A DNA stretch of 64,000 bases from Aulosira sp. FACHB-615 (lineage in GTDB: Bacteria > Cyanobacteriota > Cyanobacteriia > Cyanobacteriales > Nostocaceae): NCBI RefSeq assembly GCF_014698045.1, contig NZ_JACJSE010000010.1, positions 186,001 through 250,000 of the forward strand. The letters are read 5' to 3'. Of this stretch, positions 21,501 through 28,891 are shown piece by piece. The notes beneath the pieces were generated by a model, which worked only from the letters and a program-made list of their open reading frames with translations, was not told the DNA's origin and searched no databases. The translations under genes were made by a program, and so were the position numbers. Position 1 is the first letter of the stretch. The number at the start of each line of letters is the position of its first letter.

Positions 21501-21948
21501 AACTTTGGCAGCACTACCATTAACACCGAATGGTAAAGTTGACCGCAAAGCACTACCCGCACCAGACACAGCCCATCCAGAATTAACAGCCGTTTATCAA
21601 CCACCCCAAACTGAGTTAGAAAAAACCATTGCGGATGTTTGGCAAGCAGTATTGAATATTGAGCGTGTAGGTATTCATGACAATTTCTTTGAACTGGGTG
21701 GTCATTCGCTGCTGTTAATTCAAGTTCATAGTCAATTACAAAAAATACTCCAGAAAGATTTTCTGTTGGTGGAAATGTTTCAATATCCAACTGTGAGTCG
21801 TTTGGCTAGATATTTTAGTCAGGAATCTACAGTTGCTACATCTACTATCCCAAATTCCCATCGTGCGGAACAGCGAACTGCTTCGACTCAGCGTCGTAAA
21901 CAAGCCAGAAAAGAATATCGTGCTGCTACTAATCAAACAGGGGAGTGA
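15538..21948 (+). CDS. Dimodular NRPS C-A-PCP-C-A-PCP, predicted Gly then Ala
   Basis: The 2,136-residue protein starts after AGGAG. First C: FHHILMEGWS, with Glu where the HHxxxDG motif normally has Asp. First A: code DILQLGMIW(K), close to the known glycine code. First PCP: S1005 in GGHSLI. Second C (about 1060-1490) is of the standard L-type, SFAQQRLWFLSQLEP and MHHIVSDAWS. Second A: code DLFNNALTYK (alanine; glycine possible), identical in core to the A domain of the 2924-7615 gene. Second PCP: S2057. A basic tail with RRKQARKEY closes it. The N-terminus (NIEDIYELSPMQQG) matches a COM acceptor and pairs with the tail of the preceding PKS. No E domain, so both residues should stay L or achiral. 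Confidence 0.9.
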   Translation: MKPNNIEDIYELSPMQQGMLFHKLAAPDSVVYFEQNYFTLQTPINIPVFQKAWQRVVDRHPILRTAFYWENLDKPYQVVYKQVDLPWEFQDWQHLSLEAQQKQFADFLIADGDRGFELGQAPLIRLTLIQMAKDNYQFVFSFHHILMEGWSVSWLWKEFYEFYYAFCQGQDLYLERPHPYKEYITWLQQQDHKKAESFWRQKLQGFTVPTPILIGKNAANFADQATDYHRQELQLSATMATDLKAFARKYQLTLNIIIKGAWALLLSRYSQESDVVFGSTSSGRPTALADAESMIGLFINTLPLRVEVDHNAVLTSWLKQLQTEEVQMREYEYSPLSKIQQWSQISPGLPLFDSILVFDNELVDYNQASILEDIGVIDSKSLFDWTNYPLTVKVVPNSESLNLYISYNNLQFESSSMSRILEHLKTLLAGFIANPEAKLRELPMLTTQENQQILQVWNNTATNYALDKCIHELFEQQVAKTPNAVAVEFANQQLTYQQLNTKANQLADYLRSLGVKPEVLVGICVERSLDMIIGLLAILKAGGAYIPLDPNYPSERIAFILEDTQAPVLLTQTALLAVMPPHQAKVICLDTDWHHISQHSADNLVTEVTTENLAYVIYTSGSTGKPKGVQIPHLALSNFLYSMQQAPGLTAEDTLLAVTTYSFDIAALELFLPIIVGARLVIASQEIISDGVQLAAKIAECQATVMQATPATWQLLLAAGWSGNHQLKILCGGEALPEQLANQLLERCRCLWNMYGPTETTIWSAACQVKTVDHTVPISSPIANTQLYILDKNHQLMPVGVAGELCIGGLGLARGYFQRPDLTAEKFIPNPFSETAARLYKTGDLARYLPNGDIEYLGRIDHQVKIRGFRIELGEIAAVISQHPAVRETVVTVHGSATDTQRIVAYIVPRTGQTFTPAELRDLLAAKLPNYMMPAAFVTLEALPLTPNGKVDRKALKPPEFTPGSASSLTPATPIENLLAGIWAEILGIDKVGIDQNFFELGGHSLIATRVISQIRQVFQIELPLRYLFEKPTIAGLAKEIEKAIQADFTIATTKIEKIARSPQLPLSFAQQRLWFLSQLEPSSPFYNIPAAVRLQGQLNVAALAQSFSEIVTRHEALRTNFVTTAGQVVAAIAPEKPLSLSTIDLSDLETSQQAAKIQHLADLEAQQPFDISRDHLLRVKLLRLSEQEHIVLVTMHHIVSDAWSIGILVQELAALYPAFCDGQPSPLPALPIQYVDFAAWQRQWLQGQVLETQISYWRKQLANAPTVLELPTDYPRPAIQTFQGATYSFELSTELSTALQKFSQQQGSTLFMTLLASFQILLWRYTGQKDIVVGSPIANRNRAEIEGLIGFFVNTLVLRTNLEGNPSFVELLKQVREMALGAYAHQDVPFELLVEQLQPQRDLSHTPLFQVMFVLQNAPMSALKLPGLTLTPEDSSSDSAKFDLTLYVTETDAGLVASLEYNTDLFKESTICRMASHLQTLLTGIVANPQQRLSELPLLNKSEQHQLLREWNDTAVAYPQHLCIHQLFEQQVNKTPNAVAVEFANQQLTYQQLNTKANQLAHYLRSLGVKPEVLVGICVERSLDMIIGLLAILKAGGAYIPLDPNYPSERIAYILEDTQAPVLLTQASLLAAMPPHQAKVICLDTDWHHISQHNQENLVTEVTTENLAYIIYTSGSTGKPKGVMIQHASTVAMLDWSDKTFSREARAGVLASTSICFDLSVFEMFVPLSCGGKVILIENALYISNLPATCGVTLINTVPSVIAQLLQTDHIPASVQTVNIAGEPLQNQLVQKLYQQAHIQQVFNLYGPSEDTTYSTFALIQKGANSTPPIGRPIHNTQTYLLDENLQPVPIGVPGMLYLGGAGLARGYLNKLELTAERFIPHPYTHVPGERLYKTGDLARYLPNGEIEYIGRIDNQVKIRGFRIELGEIEALTIQHPGVEAAVVRVVDAQQIIAYVVLNSEQPPTIAELRGFLEAKLPNYMIPAAFVTLAALPLTPNGKVDRKALPAPDTAHPELTAVYQPPQTELEKTIADVWQAVLNIERVGIHDNFFELGGHSLLLIQVHSQLQKILQKDFLLVEMFQYPTVSRLARYFSQESTVATSTIPNSHRAEQRTASTQRRKQARKEYRAATNQTGE
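16970..17421 (+). repeat. Shared A-domain N-flank in the glycine module
   Basis: From about 16970 to the A3 core motif near 17421 this DNA closely matches 4478-4927 and 20140-20589 with scattered differences. Directly after GGTGTA it becomes unrelated, where the specificity core begins. The pattern looks like core swapping between otherwise common A-domain frames. Confidence 0.75.
20429..21248 (+). repeat. Exact 820-bp repeat of an A-domain core (copy 2)
   Basis: This is the second copy of the segment at 4767-5586, without a mismatch. After two differences near 21249-21260 similarity continues to about 21332, where the two A domains separate. Confidence 0.95.
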
Positions 21949-21967
21949 GTTGAGGAGAAGGTAGGAG

Positions 21968-22080
21968 GCAGTGGTTCGGCTTCGCTCACCAACCAGGCAG
22001 GAGGCAGGAGGGTTTGAGGTTTGGTGATTTTTTTTAACGTAGACGCGAAGGGCGCAAAGGGCGCAAAGAGAAAGAAGAGA
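21968..22080. repeat. Intergenic palindromic and dispersed repeats
   Basis: The 196-base gap between the dimodular NRPS and the decarboxylase gene holds GTGGTTCGGCTTCGCTCACC (about 21971-21990), repeated at 23799-23818 and, inverted, near 41079-41096. It is followed at 22036-22078 by GACGCGAAGGGCGCAAAGG, a fragment of the dispersed element. AAGGA lies about ten bases ahead of the next start codon (22145). No hairpin terminator is obvious. Confidence 0.6.
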
Positions 22081-22144
22081 TTACTAACTGAACCGTATTG
22101 ACTTAAAACCAACAACATCAATATTAGTAATTCAAGGAAAATCC

Positions 22145-23788
22145 ATGACATTAAGTGAAACAGAAATTTTATCTCGAAACAATCTTACTCCCACAGAAAA
22201 AATCGTACAAACTGATATTGGCGAGTATGTTAAACAAATATTTGCCCCAAATCACGGGAAATATATAGAAAATCAACTTGATGAAATAGTTGATGATTTA
22301 TCGACTGATTTTTTAATGGCTGAAGATGCCAATACAAATGCTGAGATTGACTGGATTATTAGCAAATTTGGCAATAGTCAAATCCCGGTAGAACCGACTG
22401 ATTTTGACAGCTATTTTCAATCTTTAAATGAGAATGTCGTTGCTCATTCTATACATACGTCAGCGCCGCAATTTATTGGTCACATGACTTCGGCATTACC
22501 TTCTTTTGTGCGCCCTTTGGCAAAGTTGATGACGGCGATGAATCAAAATGCTGTCAAAATCGAAACGGCTAAAGCTTTGAGCTTTTGTGAACGGGAAGCT
22601 TTGGCGATGATGCACCGTCAAATTTATCATTTATCTGATAATTTCTACAATCAACATATTCAAAATAATCAAAGTACCTTGGGTATTTTGGTTTCTGGTG
22701 GAACAACGGCAAATATCACGGCTTTGTGGTGCGCTCGCAATAAATCTTTAGGCGCGACCCATGATTTTTTAGGTATAGAAAAAGAAGGGTTAACAGCAGC
22801 ATTAAATTATTATGGTTATGAAGGGGCGGTAGTCATTGGTTCGGAATTGATGCACTTTTCTTTTGATAAAGCTGCGGATTTAATGGGAATCAGTACTAAA
22901 AATTTGATTCGCGTCCCAGTTGATGCTAATAATCGCGTTAATATCCCAGCATTACGCCAAACTGTTGCAGAGTGCCGCGCCAAAAACTTACATATCATCG
23001 CCATTGTGGGTATTGCTGGAACAACCGATTCTGGTAGTGTTGATTCGTTAACAGAAATTGCTGCAATTGCCCAAGAAAATCATGTACATTTCCATGTCGA
23101 TGCTGCTTGGGGTGGCCCTGTGATTTTTTCGCGCAAATATCAGCATAAACTAGCGGGAATTGCACAAGCTGATTCTGTGACCATTGATGGGCATAAGCAA
23201 TTGTATTTGCCAATGGGTATTGGGATGGTATTTTTCCGTGACCCTTATTTAGCTTCAGCAATTGAAAAACAAGCCAGCTATACCATGCGTAAGGGGTCAT
23301 TTGATTTAGGTAAACGGGCTTTAGAAGGTTCTCGTCCGGGGATGGCGTTATTTTTACATGCTGGTTTGCAGTTAATTGGGCTGAATGGTTATGAGTTTTT
23401 GATTGATGAAGGTATCCGCAAAACCCAATATATGGCGGCGCGAATTGAGGAATTACCGGAGTTTGAGTTGTTGGCGCAACCTGATACGAATTTGTTAATT
23501 TATCGTTATATTCCTGAGCAATTTCGAGATGTAGTTAGTCATAAAAAATTAACTGCATCTGATAATCAAATTATCAATGATTTTAATGAACGCTTGCAGA
23601 AAAAGCAGCGTCAGATTGGGCGGACTTTTATTTCCCGAACTACGAAAACAACTATTAGTTTAGATAAGGAAATACCAGTGATTGCGATGCGTGCGGTGAT
23701 TGCTAATCCTTTAACTACTGAAGGAGATATTGATGCAGTTTTACATGATCAAATTCAGATTGCGGCAACAATGCCACTGACATATTGA
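22145..23788 (+). CDS. panP: PLP-dependent aspartate 1-decarboxylase-like (PanP type)
   Basis: The 547-residue protein belongs to group II PLP decarboxylases. TIDGHKQLYLP carries the PLP lysine (K351), DAAWGG the Asp that binds the pyridine nitrogen, and SGGTTANITAL the phosphate-binding loop. Its N-terminal part (HTSAPQFIGHMTSALPSF, MNQNAVKIETAK) and length match PanP, the bacterial enzyme that makes beta-alanine from aspartate, better than glutamate or diaminobutyrate decarboxylases. It sits between NRPS and PKS genes on the same strand, and the last NRPS module has a beta-alanine-like code, so I infer that it supplies that building block. Glutamate or another acidic amino acid as substrate cannot be excluded. 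Confidence 0.8.
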   Translation: MTLSETEILSRNNLTPTEKIVQTDIGEYVKQIFAPNHGKYIENQLDEIVDDLSTDFLMAEDANTNAEIDWIISKFGNSQIPVEPTDFDSYFQSLNENVVAHSIHTSAPQFIGHMTSALPSFVRPLAKLMTAMNQNAVKIETAKALSFCEREALAMMHRQIYHLSDNFYNQHIQNNQSTLGILVSGGTTANITALWCARNKSLGATHDFLGIEKEGLTAALNYYGYEGAVVIGSELMHFSFDKAADLMGISTKNLIRVPVDANNRVNIPALRQTVAECRAKNLHIIAIVGIAGTTDSGSVDSLTEIAAIAQENHVHFHVDAAWGGPVIFSRKYQHKLAGIAQADSVTIDGHKQLYLPMGIGMVFFRDPYLASAIEKQASYTMRKGSFDLGKRALEGSRPGMALFLHAGLQLIGLNGYEFLIDEGIRKTQYMAARIEELPEFELLAQPDTNLLIYRYIPEQFRDVVSHKKLTASDNQIINDFNERLQKKQRQIGRTFISRTTKTTISLDKEIPVIAMRAVIANPLTTEGDIDAVLHDQIQIAATMPLTY

Positions 23789-23798
23789 CCGAAGAAGG

Positions 23799-23838
23799 CA
23801 GTGGTTCGGCTTCGCTCACCAACCAGAGGCAGGAGGAA
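23799..23838. repeat. Copy of the GGTTCGGCTTCGCTCACC repeat
   Basis: It is nearly the same 40 bases as at 21968-22010, including the following CAACCAG..AGGCAGGAGG. It lies just after the decarboxylase stop. Its role is unknown. Confidence 0.6.
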
Positions 23839-23848
23839 AAAATATTAG

Positions 23849-23962
23849 GACTTACGCAAGAACTCTCTCAAACTCTTATAACTTCGTGTCCTACCCTGCG
23901 GGAAGCCGCTATCGCGTCTATGCGTCCTTTGCGGTTCATTTCTTCATAATTTTGCGTAAGTC
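23849..23962. mobile_element. MITE-like element, family A (114 bp)
   Basis: It is bounded by perfect 11-bp inverted repeats GACTTACGCAA / TTGCGTAAGTC. Inside are AACTCTCTCAAACTCTTATA, TGCGGGAAGCCGCTATCGCG and TTTGCGGTTC. No coding capacity and no transposase. Relatives are at 34461-34547, 58238-58353 and 63811-63880. The target duplication is not clear. Confidence 0.75.
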
Positions 23963-24052
23963 ATAAAGTGATGAGTGCTGATTTAAATAAAAGTTATTTA
24001 CTCAGCACTCTTGAAACTTAGTCCAGAAATATTTACTGTCAGGTTTTGACTT

Positions 24053-27000
24053 ATGGATATGGCTAATAATTTTATTGATAGCTTAAATAATCAAGATGCG
24101 ATCGCTATTATTGGAATGGCGGGTCGGTTTCCTGGAGCTAATAAAGTTGATAGCTTTTGGCAAAACCTGAGAAATGGTGTAGAGTCAATTTCTACTTTCA
24201 CGGATGAGGAGCTAATTGCTGCTGGGATAGATGCTAAATTGCTCAACAATCCCAATTATGTGAAAGCCAGCGCCATATTAGAAAATATCGATTTATTTGA
24301 TGCGGCTTTTTTTGGTTTTTCGCCTAGAGAAGCTGAAGTTACAGACCCACAACACCGCTTTTTTTTAGAGGCTGTTTGGGAAGCTTTAGAAAATGCGGGT
24401 TATAACTGTGAAACTTACCGCGATCGCATCGGTTTATTTGCTGGTGTTGCTGCTAGTGATTATCTACTCTCTAACTTATATAATAATCGTAGTTTTCTCG
24501 AATTAGCCGACAGTTATCAAGTTTTAATTGGCAATGATAAAGATTTTTTACCGACTTTAGTTTCCTACAAATTAAACTTAAGAGGGCCAAGTATTAATGT
24601 TCAAACCGCTTGTTCGACATCATTGGTCGCTGTGCATTTAGCTTGTCAAAGTTTACTCAATGGTGAAAGTGATATAGCTTTAGCTGGCGGTGTGACGATT
24701 GCAGCTAAACCCAAAACTGGATACGAATATCAACCAGGGGGAATTAAATCTCCTGATGGTCATTGTCGAGCTTTTGATATTAACGCCAACGGTACTGTTT
24801 TTGGCAATGGTGTGGGGGTTGTCGTCTTAAAACGCTTAGAAGATGCAATTAATGATGGTGATTTTATTCATGCAATTATTAAAGGTTCAGCCGTTAATAA
24901 TGATGGTTCTTTAAAGGTAGGATATACCGCCCCTAGTGTTGACGGTCAACGGGAAGTCATTTTAGAAGCTTTAGCCTTGGCTGGGGTGGAAGCGGAAACT
25001 GTCAGTTATATCGAAACCCACGGTACAGGAACGGCTTTAGGCGACCCCATTGAAATTCAGGCTTTGACCCAAGCTTTCCGCCAGAGTACAGATAAAACAG
25101 GTTTTTGTGCCATTGGTTCTGTCAAAACTAATATTGGTCATTTAGATACGGCCGCCGGTGTGACAGGATTAATCAAAACTGTCTTGGCTTTAAAACATCA
25201 GCAAATCCCTGCAAGTTTGCATTTTCAGCAGCCAAACCCCCAAATCGATTTTGCCCATAGCCCTTTTTACGTCAATACCCAATTATCAGAGTGGAAAACC
25301 AACAGCACACCCCGCAGGGCTGGTGTAAGTTCTTTTGGTATTGGCGGGACTAATGCCCATATCATTTTAGAAGAAGCTCCTGTCATTCCTGCTTCTAGTT
25401 CTTCCCGTCCTTGGCAATTGTTACTGTTGTCGGCGAAAACCAGCACGGCTTTAGAAACAGCAACAGCCCAACTGCGCGATTATTTGACACAAAATTCTGA
25501 TGTTCCCCTGGCTGATGTGGCTTATACTCTGCAAGTCGGTCGTCGGGCTTTTGATTATCGCCGCATCATGATTTGTCACGGCCATTCTGATGCAGTTAAA
25601 TTGCTAGATAATCAAGATAATCAACGTATTTTTAATCACCACTATCAGCCGAGCCACTGTCCTGTCATCTTCATGTTTTCGGGACAAGGAACGCAGTATG
25701 CAAACATGGGTCGGGAATTGTATGAACTGGAACCAACATATAAAAAATACGTAGATACCTGCGCTGAAATTTTACAGCCCTATCTTGGTTTAGATATTCG
25801 TTCTCTACTTTACCCCCATCCAGAGGCGACAGAAGCGGCTGCAAATCAACTACAACAAACATTCCTCACCCAAAGCGCCTTGTTTGTCACAGAGTACGCC
25901 TTAGCACAGTTATTGATGTCTTGGGGTGTGCATCCAGAGGCGATGATTGGTCATAGTATAGGCGAATATGTCGCGGCGGCGATCGCTGGTGTATTTTCTT
26001 TAGAAGATGCTTTGGCAATTGTGGCAAAAAGAGGACAGTTAATGCAGCAACTACCCCCAGGCAGTATGCTGGCAATTAAGTTACCCGCCAAAGATGTGCA
26101 GTCACTCTTAGATACCTACGAGTTGTATAGAGAGTCTCTGCAAATTGCGGTGATTAACAGTCCATCTGCTTGCGTAGTGTCAGGAATCAGCAGTGTAATT
26201 ACAGCCTTGGAACAACAATTAACTGTGCAAGCAGTTGAATGTCGGCGGTTGCACACATCTCACGCTTTCCATTCGTTGATGATGGAACCAATATTGCCAG
26301 CATTTCGGGAGACTTGCAAAACAGTTAAACTTAATCCACCAAAAATTAGCTTTATTTCTAATGTCACTGGTACTTGGATTACTCCAGCACAAGCCACAAA
26401 CCCTGATTATTGGTGTCAACATTTACGCCAAACTGTCAGATTTTCTGAAGGGATATCACAACTAATTCAGCAGTTTGATGGTGTGTTTTTAGAAGTGGGG
26501 CCGGGGCGGACTTTAAGCACACTCACCACACAGCATTTAGGTAAAAATTCTCAGCAACAAGTATTAAGTTCGTTACGCCATATCAAAGACCAACAATCTG
26601 ATATTTGCTTTTTATTACAAACATTAGGTCGGCTGTGGCTGGCGGGTTTAGAACTTGATTGGTCAGGATTTTATCGTCATGAACAGCGTCATCGTTTGCC
26701 TTTACCGACTTACCCATTTGAAGGTAAAAGATACTGGATTAATCCCCAATCTTCATCTACTGTTGCGAAACAAGATATTGCTGACTGGTTTTACATTCCT
26801 TCTTGGCAACGTTCTTTACTAACTCATTCATCCGCAACCAGAAAATCAACATGGCTATTGTTTGCAGATGATTTGGGAGTTGGTGAGCAAATACTTGATA
26901 AGTTGAAAGATAAAGGTAAAACTGTTGTTAGTGTTCACCAAGGTGATGAATTTAAGAAAATCAGTACAACTAGTTATCAAATTAATCCCTACTCAAACTC

Positions 27001-28621
27001 AGACTATGAATTATTAATTCAAGAATTAATATCATCGGGACAACAACCGGAAAATATTGCTTACTGTTGGAGTTTAAATCAGTCTGAAAATTCTCAACCT
27101 AACAAATATTTAGAGTGCAAGAGTTTACTATCTTTAACTCAAAGTATTAGTAAGCTGAAAAACCACCTACAAATCAAGGTGATAACCAACAACATTCTAG
27201 AAGTAAATGGAAATGAAAAAATAAACCCAGAAAAAGCACCAATCTTAGGTTTATGTCAAGTAGTCTCCCAAGAGTACCCCCATATTACTTGCCAGTGTAT
27301 TGACATTGTTTTAAATTGCGATCGCAGCGATAATCAGGTTATTGAGCAATTATTAAATGAGCTAACTTCTGTATCTTTAGATAAGGTCATTGCTTACCGC
27401 GATCGCTATCGTTGGGTACAAACATTTACCCCAGTTCATTTAGATGCCATTGTTGCCGATAATATCCCTTTCCGAAACAGGGGGATTTACCTATTTGCGG
27501 GTGGTTTAGAGAGTCTAGAATTTGTGCTGGCAAAATATTTAACAACAACTTGCCAAGCCAAACTGATATTTATTGAAAATGCTCAATTTCCCAAACAAGA
27601 GAACTTCTCACAATGGCTAGAAATTCATCCGTCAGATGATACTATCAGCCAGAAAATTCAACATTTTATCGCCTTAGAAGAACTCGGTGCAGCAGTTTTA
27701 TTGTTGCGTGTCGATAAAACTAATTATGAGCAAATGCAGCAAATCCTTACGGAAAATGTTGAACAAATTCATGGTGTGATTTATGCCACTGGAATTAGGC
27801 ATGAACAAATATTTGGTTCTTTGGCAGAAATTACAGCTAGAGAATTAGAAAATCTCTTAAAATCACAACATAGTCAAATTACTATCTTAGAAAAAGTCTT
27901 ACATAACTACAATCTAGATTTTGGTTGTATCTTTTCTTCCTTGACTAGCATTTTAGGAGGATTTGGTTTATGTTTAGATGCCGCAGTTTATCAATTAATT
28001 GATAGTTGGAGCAATCAACTTAATCGAAATAATTCTTATCCGTGGTATATTATTAACTGGGATAATATACAACTAAATCCAGACCAAGAATCAATCATAT
28101 CTGAGCAAGTTTCTGGAACAACATTAGCAATTACACCAACAGCAGCAATAGAAGTATTTCAGCGAGTCCTTGCTTGTCCGCCAGGAACTCAGATGATTAT
28201 TTCTCCAGTTGATATTAATACCAGAAAAACTCAGACAATTAACCTTGATTCTTGGCAAGATACACAATCTAATCATCAATTAGATTCATCCCCGCGCCAC
28301 TCTAGACCTAGCCTGAATAACTCATATATTGCGCCTACAAATGAGTTAGAAAAGCAAATTACGGAAATTTGGCAAGCTGTACTAGGAATTGTAGAAATTG
28401 GGATTTACGACAACTTTTATGAGTTAGGAGGCGATTCGCTAATTGCAACTCAATTAGTTTCTCGTTTGCGGGCTAAATTCCCTGTGGATTTACCTTTGCG
28501 TGACCTGTTATTAGAAGCAATGACTCCAGTGAAGCAGGCAGAATTTATTGAGCATTTGATGTTAGAGAAGATTGCTGAATTATCAGAGGAAGAAGTAGCT
28601 TTACTCTTAAGTAATGTCTAA
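24053..28621 (+). CDS. PKS module KS-AT-KR-ACP with degenerate KR
   Basis: In this 1,522-residue protein KS (about 12-440) is intact, with TACSTS (C187), ETHGTGTALGDP and KTNIGHL. AT (about 540-870) has GHSIGEY (S635) and HAFH, typical of malonyl-CoA. A KR-sized region (about 900-1400) follows. Its NADPH loop reads FAGGLESLE (G1150-E1156) where the family has GGxGGLG, and the catalytic Tyr position is D1309 (CLDAAVY instead of xxNYAAAN), though FSSLTSILGG is kept. The ACP serine is S1462 in GGDSLI; the tail LSEEEVALLLSN resembles a docking helix. The module should add a C2 unit and leave the beta-keto group. Start ATG 24053 or 24059; no clear ribosome site. Confidence 0.88.
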   Translation: MDMANNFIDSLNNQDAIAIIGMAGRFPGANKVDSFWQNLRNGVESISTFTDEELIAAGIDAKLLNNPNYVKASAILENIDLFDAAFFGFSPREAEVTDPQHRFFLEAVWEALENAGYNCETYRDRIGLFAGVAASDYLLSNLYNNRSFLELADSYQVLIGNDKDFLPTLVSYKLNLRGPSINVQTACSTSLVAVHLACQSLLNGESDIALAGGVTIAAKPKTGYEYQPGGIKSPDGHCRAFDINANGTVFGNGVGVVVLKRLEDAINDGDFIHAIIKGSAVNNDGSLKVGYTAPSVDGQREVILEALALAGVEAETVSYIETHGTGTALGDPIEIQALTQAFRQSTDKTGFCAIGSVKTNIGHLDTAAGVTGLIKTVLALKHQQIPASLHFQQPNPQIDFAHSPFYVNTQLSEWKTNSTPRRAGVSSFGIGGTNAHIILEEAPVIPASSSSRPWQLLLLSAKTSTALETATAQLRDYLTQNSDVPLADVAYTLQVGRRAFDYRRIMICHGHSDAVKLLDNQDNQRIFNHHYQPSHCPVIFMFSGQGTQYANMGRELYELEPTYKKYVDTCAEILQPYLGLDIRSLLYPHPEATEAAANQLQQTFLTQSALFVTEYALAQLLMSWGVHPEAMIGHSIGEYVAAAIAGVFSLEDALAIVAKRGQLMQQLPPGSMLAIKLPAKDVQSLLDTYELYRESLQIAVINSPSACVVSGISSVITALEQQLTVQAVECRRLHTSHAFHSLMMEPILPAFRETCKTVKLNPPKISFISNVTGTWITPAQATNPDYWCQHLRQTVRFSEGISQLIQQFDGVFLEVGPGRTLSTLTTQHLGKNSQQQVLSSLRHIKDQQSDICFLLQTLGRLWLAGLELDWSGFYRHEQRHRLPLPTYPFEGKRYWINPQSSSTVAKQDIADWFYIPSWQRSLLTHSSATRKSTWLLFADDLGVGEQILDKLKDKGKTVVSVHQGDEFKKISTTSYQINPYSNSDYELLIQELISSGQQPENIAYCWSLNQSENSQPNKYLECKSLLSLTQSISKLKNHLQIKVITNNILEVNGNEKINPEKAPILGLCQVVSQEYPHITCQCIDIVLNCDRSDNQVIEQLLNELTSVSLDKVIAYRDRYRWVQTFTPVHLDAIVADNIPFRNRGIYLFAGGLESLEFVLAKYLTTTCQAKLIFIENAQFPKQENFSQWLEIHPSDDTISQKIQHFIALEELGAAVLLLRVDKTNYEQMQQILTENVEQIHGVIYATGIRHEQIFGSLAEITARELENLLKSQHSQITILEKVLHNYNLDFGCIFSSLTSILGGFGLCLDAAVYQLIDSWSNQLNRNNSYPWYIINWDNIQLNPDQESIISEQVSGTTLAITPTAAIEVFQRVLACPPGTQMIISPVDINTRKTQTINLDSWQDTQSNHQLDSSPRHSRPSLNNSYIAPTNELEKQITEIWQAVLGIVEIGIYDNFYELGGDSLIATQLVSRLRAKFPVDLPLRDLLLEAMTPVKQAEFIEHLMLEKIAELSEEEVALLLSNV

Positions 28622-28675
28622 GAGGGTGTTTGAAAAGTCTCTAACTATGTATCAAAAACTTTTCAAACAACCTCT
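28621..28675. repeat. 18-bp inverted repeat, possible mini-MITE or terminator
   Basis: The arms AGAGGGTGTTTGAAAAGT and ACTTTTCAAACAACCTCT pair with one mismatch around a 19-base loop and begin at the PKS stop codon. The arms look like transposon ends. A stem this long could also stop transcription, but no T-run follows. Confidence 0.65.
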
Positions 28676-28685
28676 AATTCAAGAA

Positions 28686-28840
28686 TATAGCAATCCTAAA
28701 TGAGTCGTGAAAAACATAGATATGGAAACAAACCGCCAAGAACGCCTTAGACGCGCAAGCGGCTTCCCGCAGGGTAGGACGCAAAGGTAAGAAAGAAGAA
28801 AAAGATATAGAAATTTTACAAATGATTTAGGACTGCTATA
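28686..28840. mobile_element. MITE-like element, family B (155 bp)
   Basis: The ends are TATAGCAATCCTAAAT and ATTTAGGACTGCTATA, 15 of 16 bases complementary. The interior carries AGCGGCTTCCCGCAGGGTAGG, shared with family A, so the two families have related cores. Other copies are at 36895-37045 and 40839-40941. No coding capacity. Confidence 0.75.
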
Positions 28841-28891
28841 ATTAACCGCCGATGCACGCAAATAAACGCCGATTAAGGAAATTTTATAATT

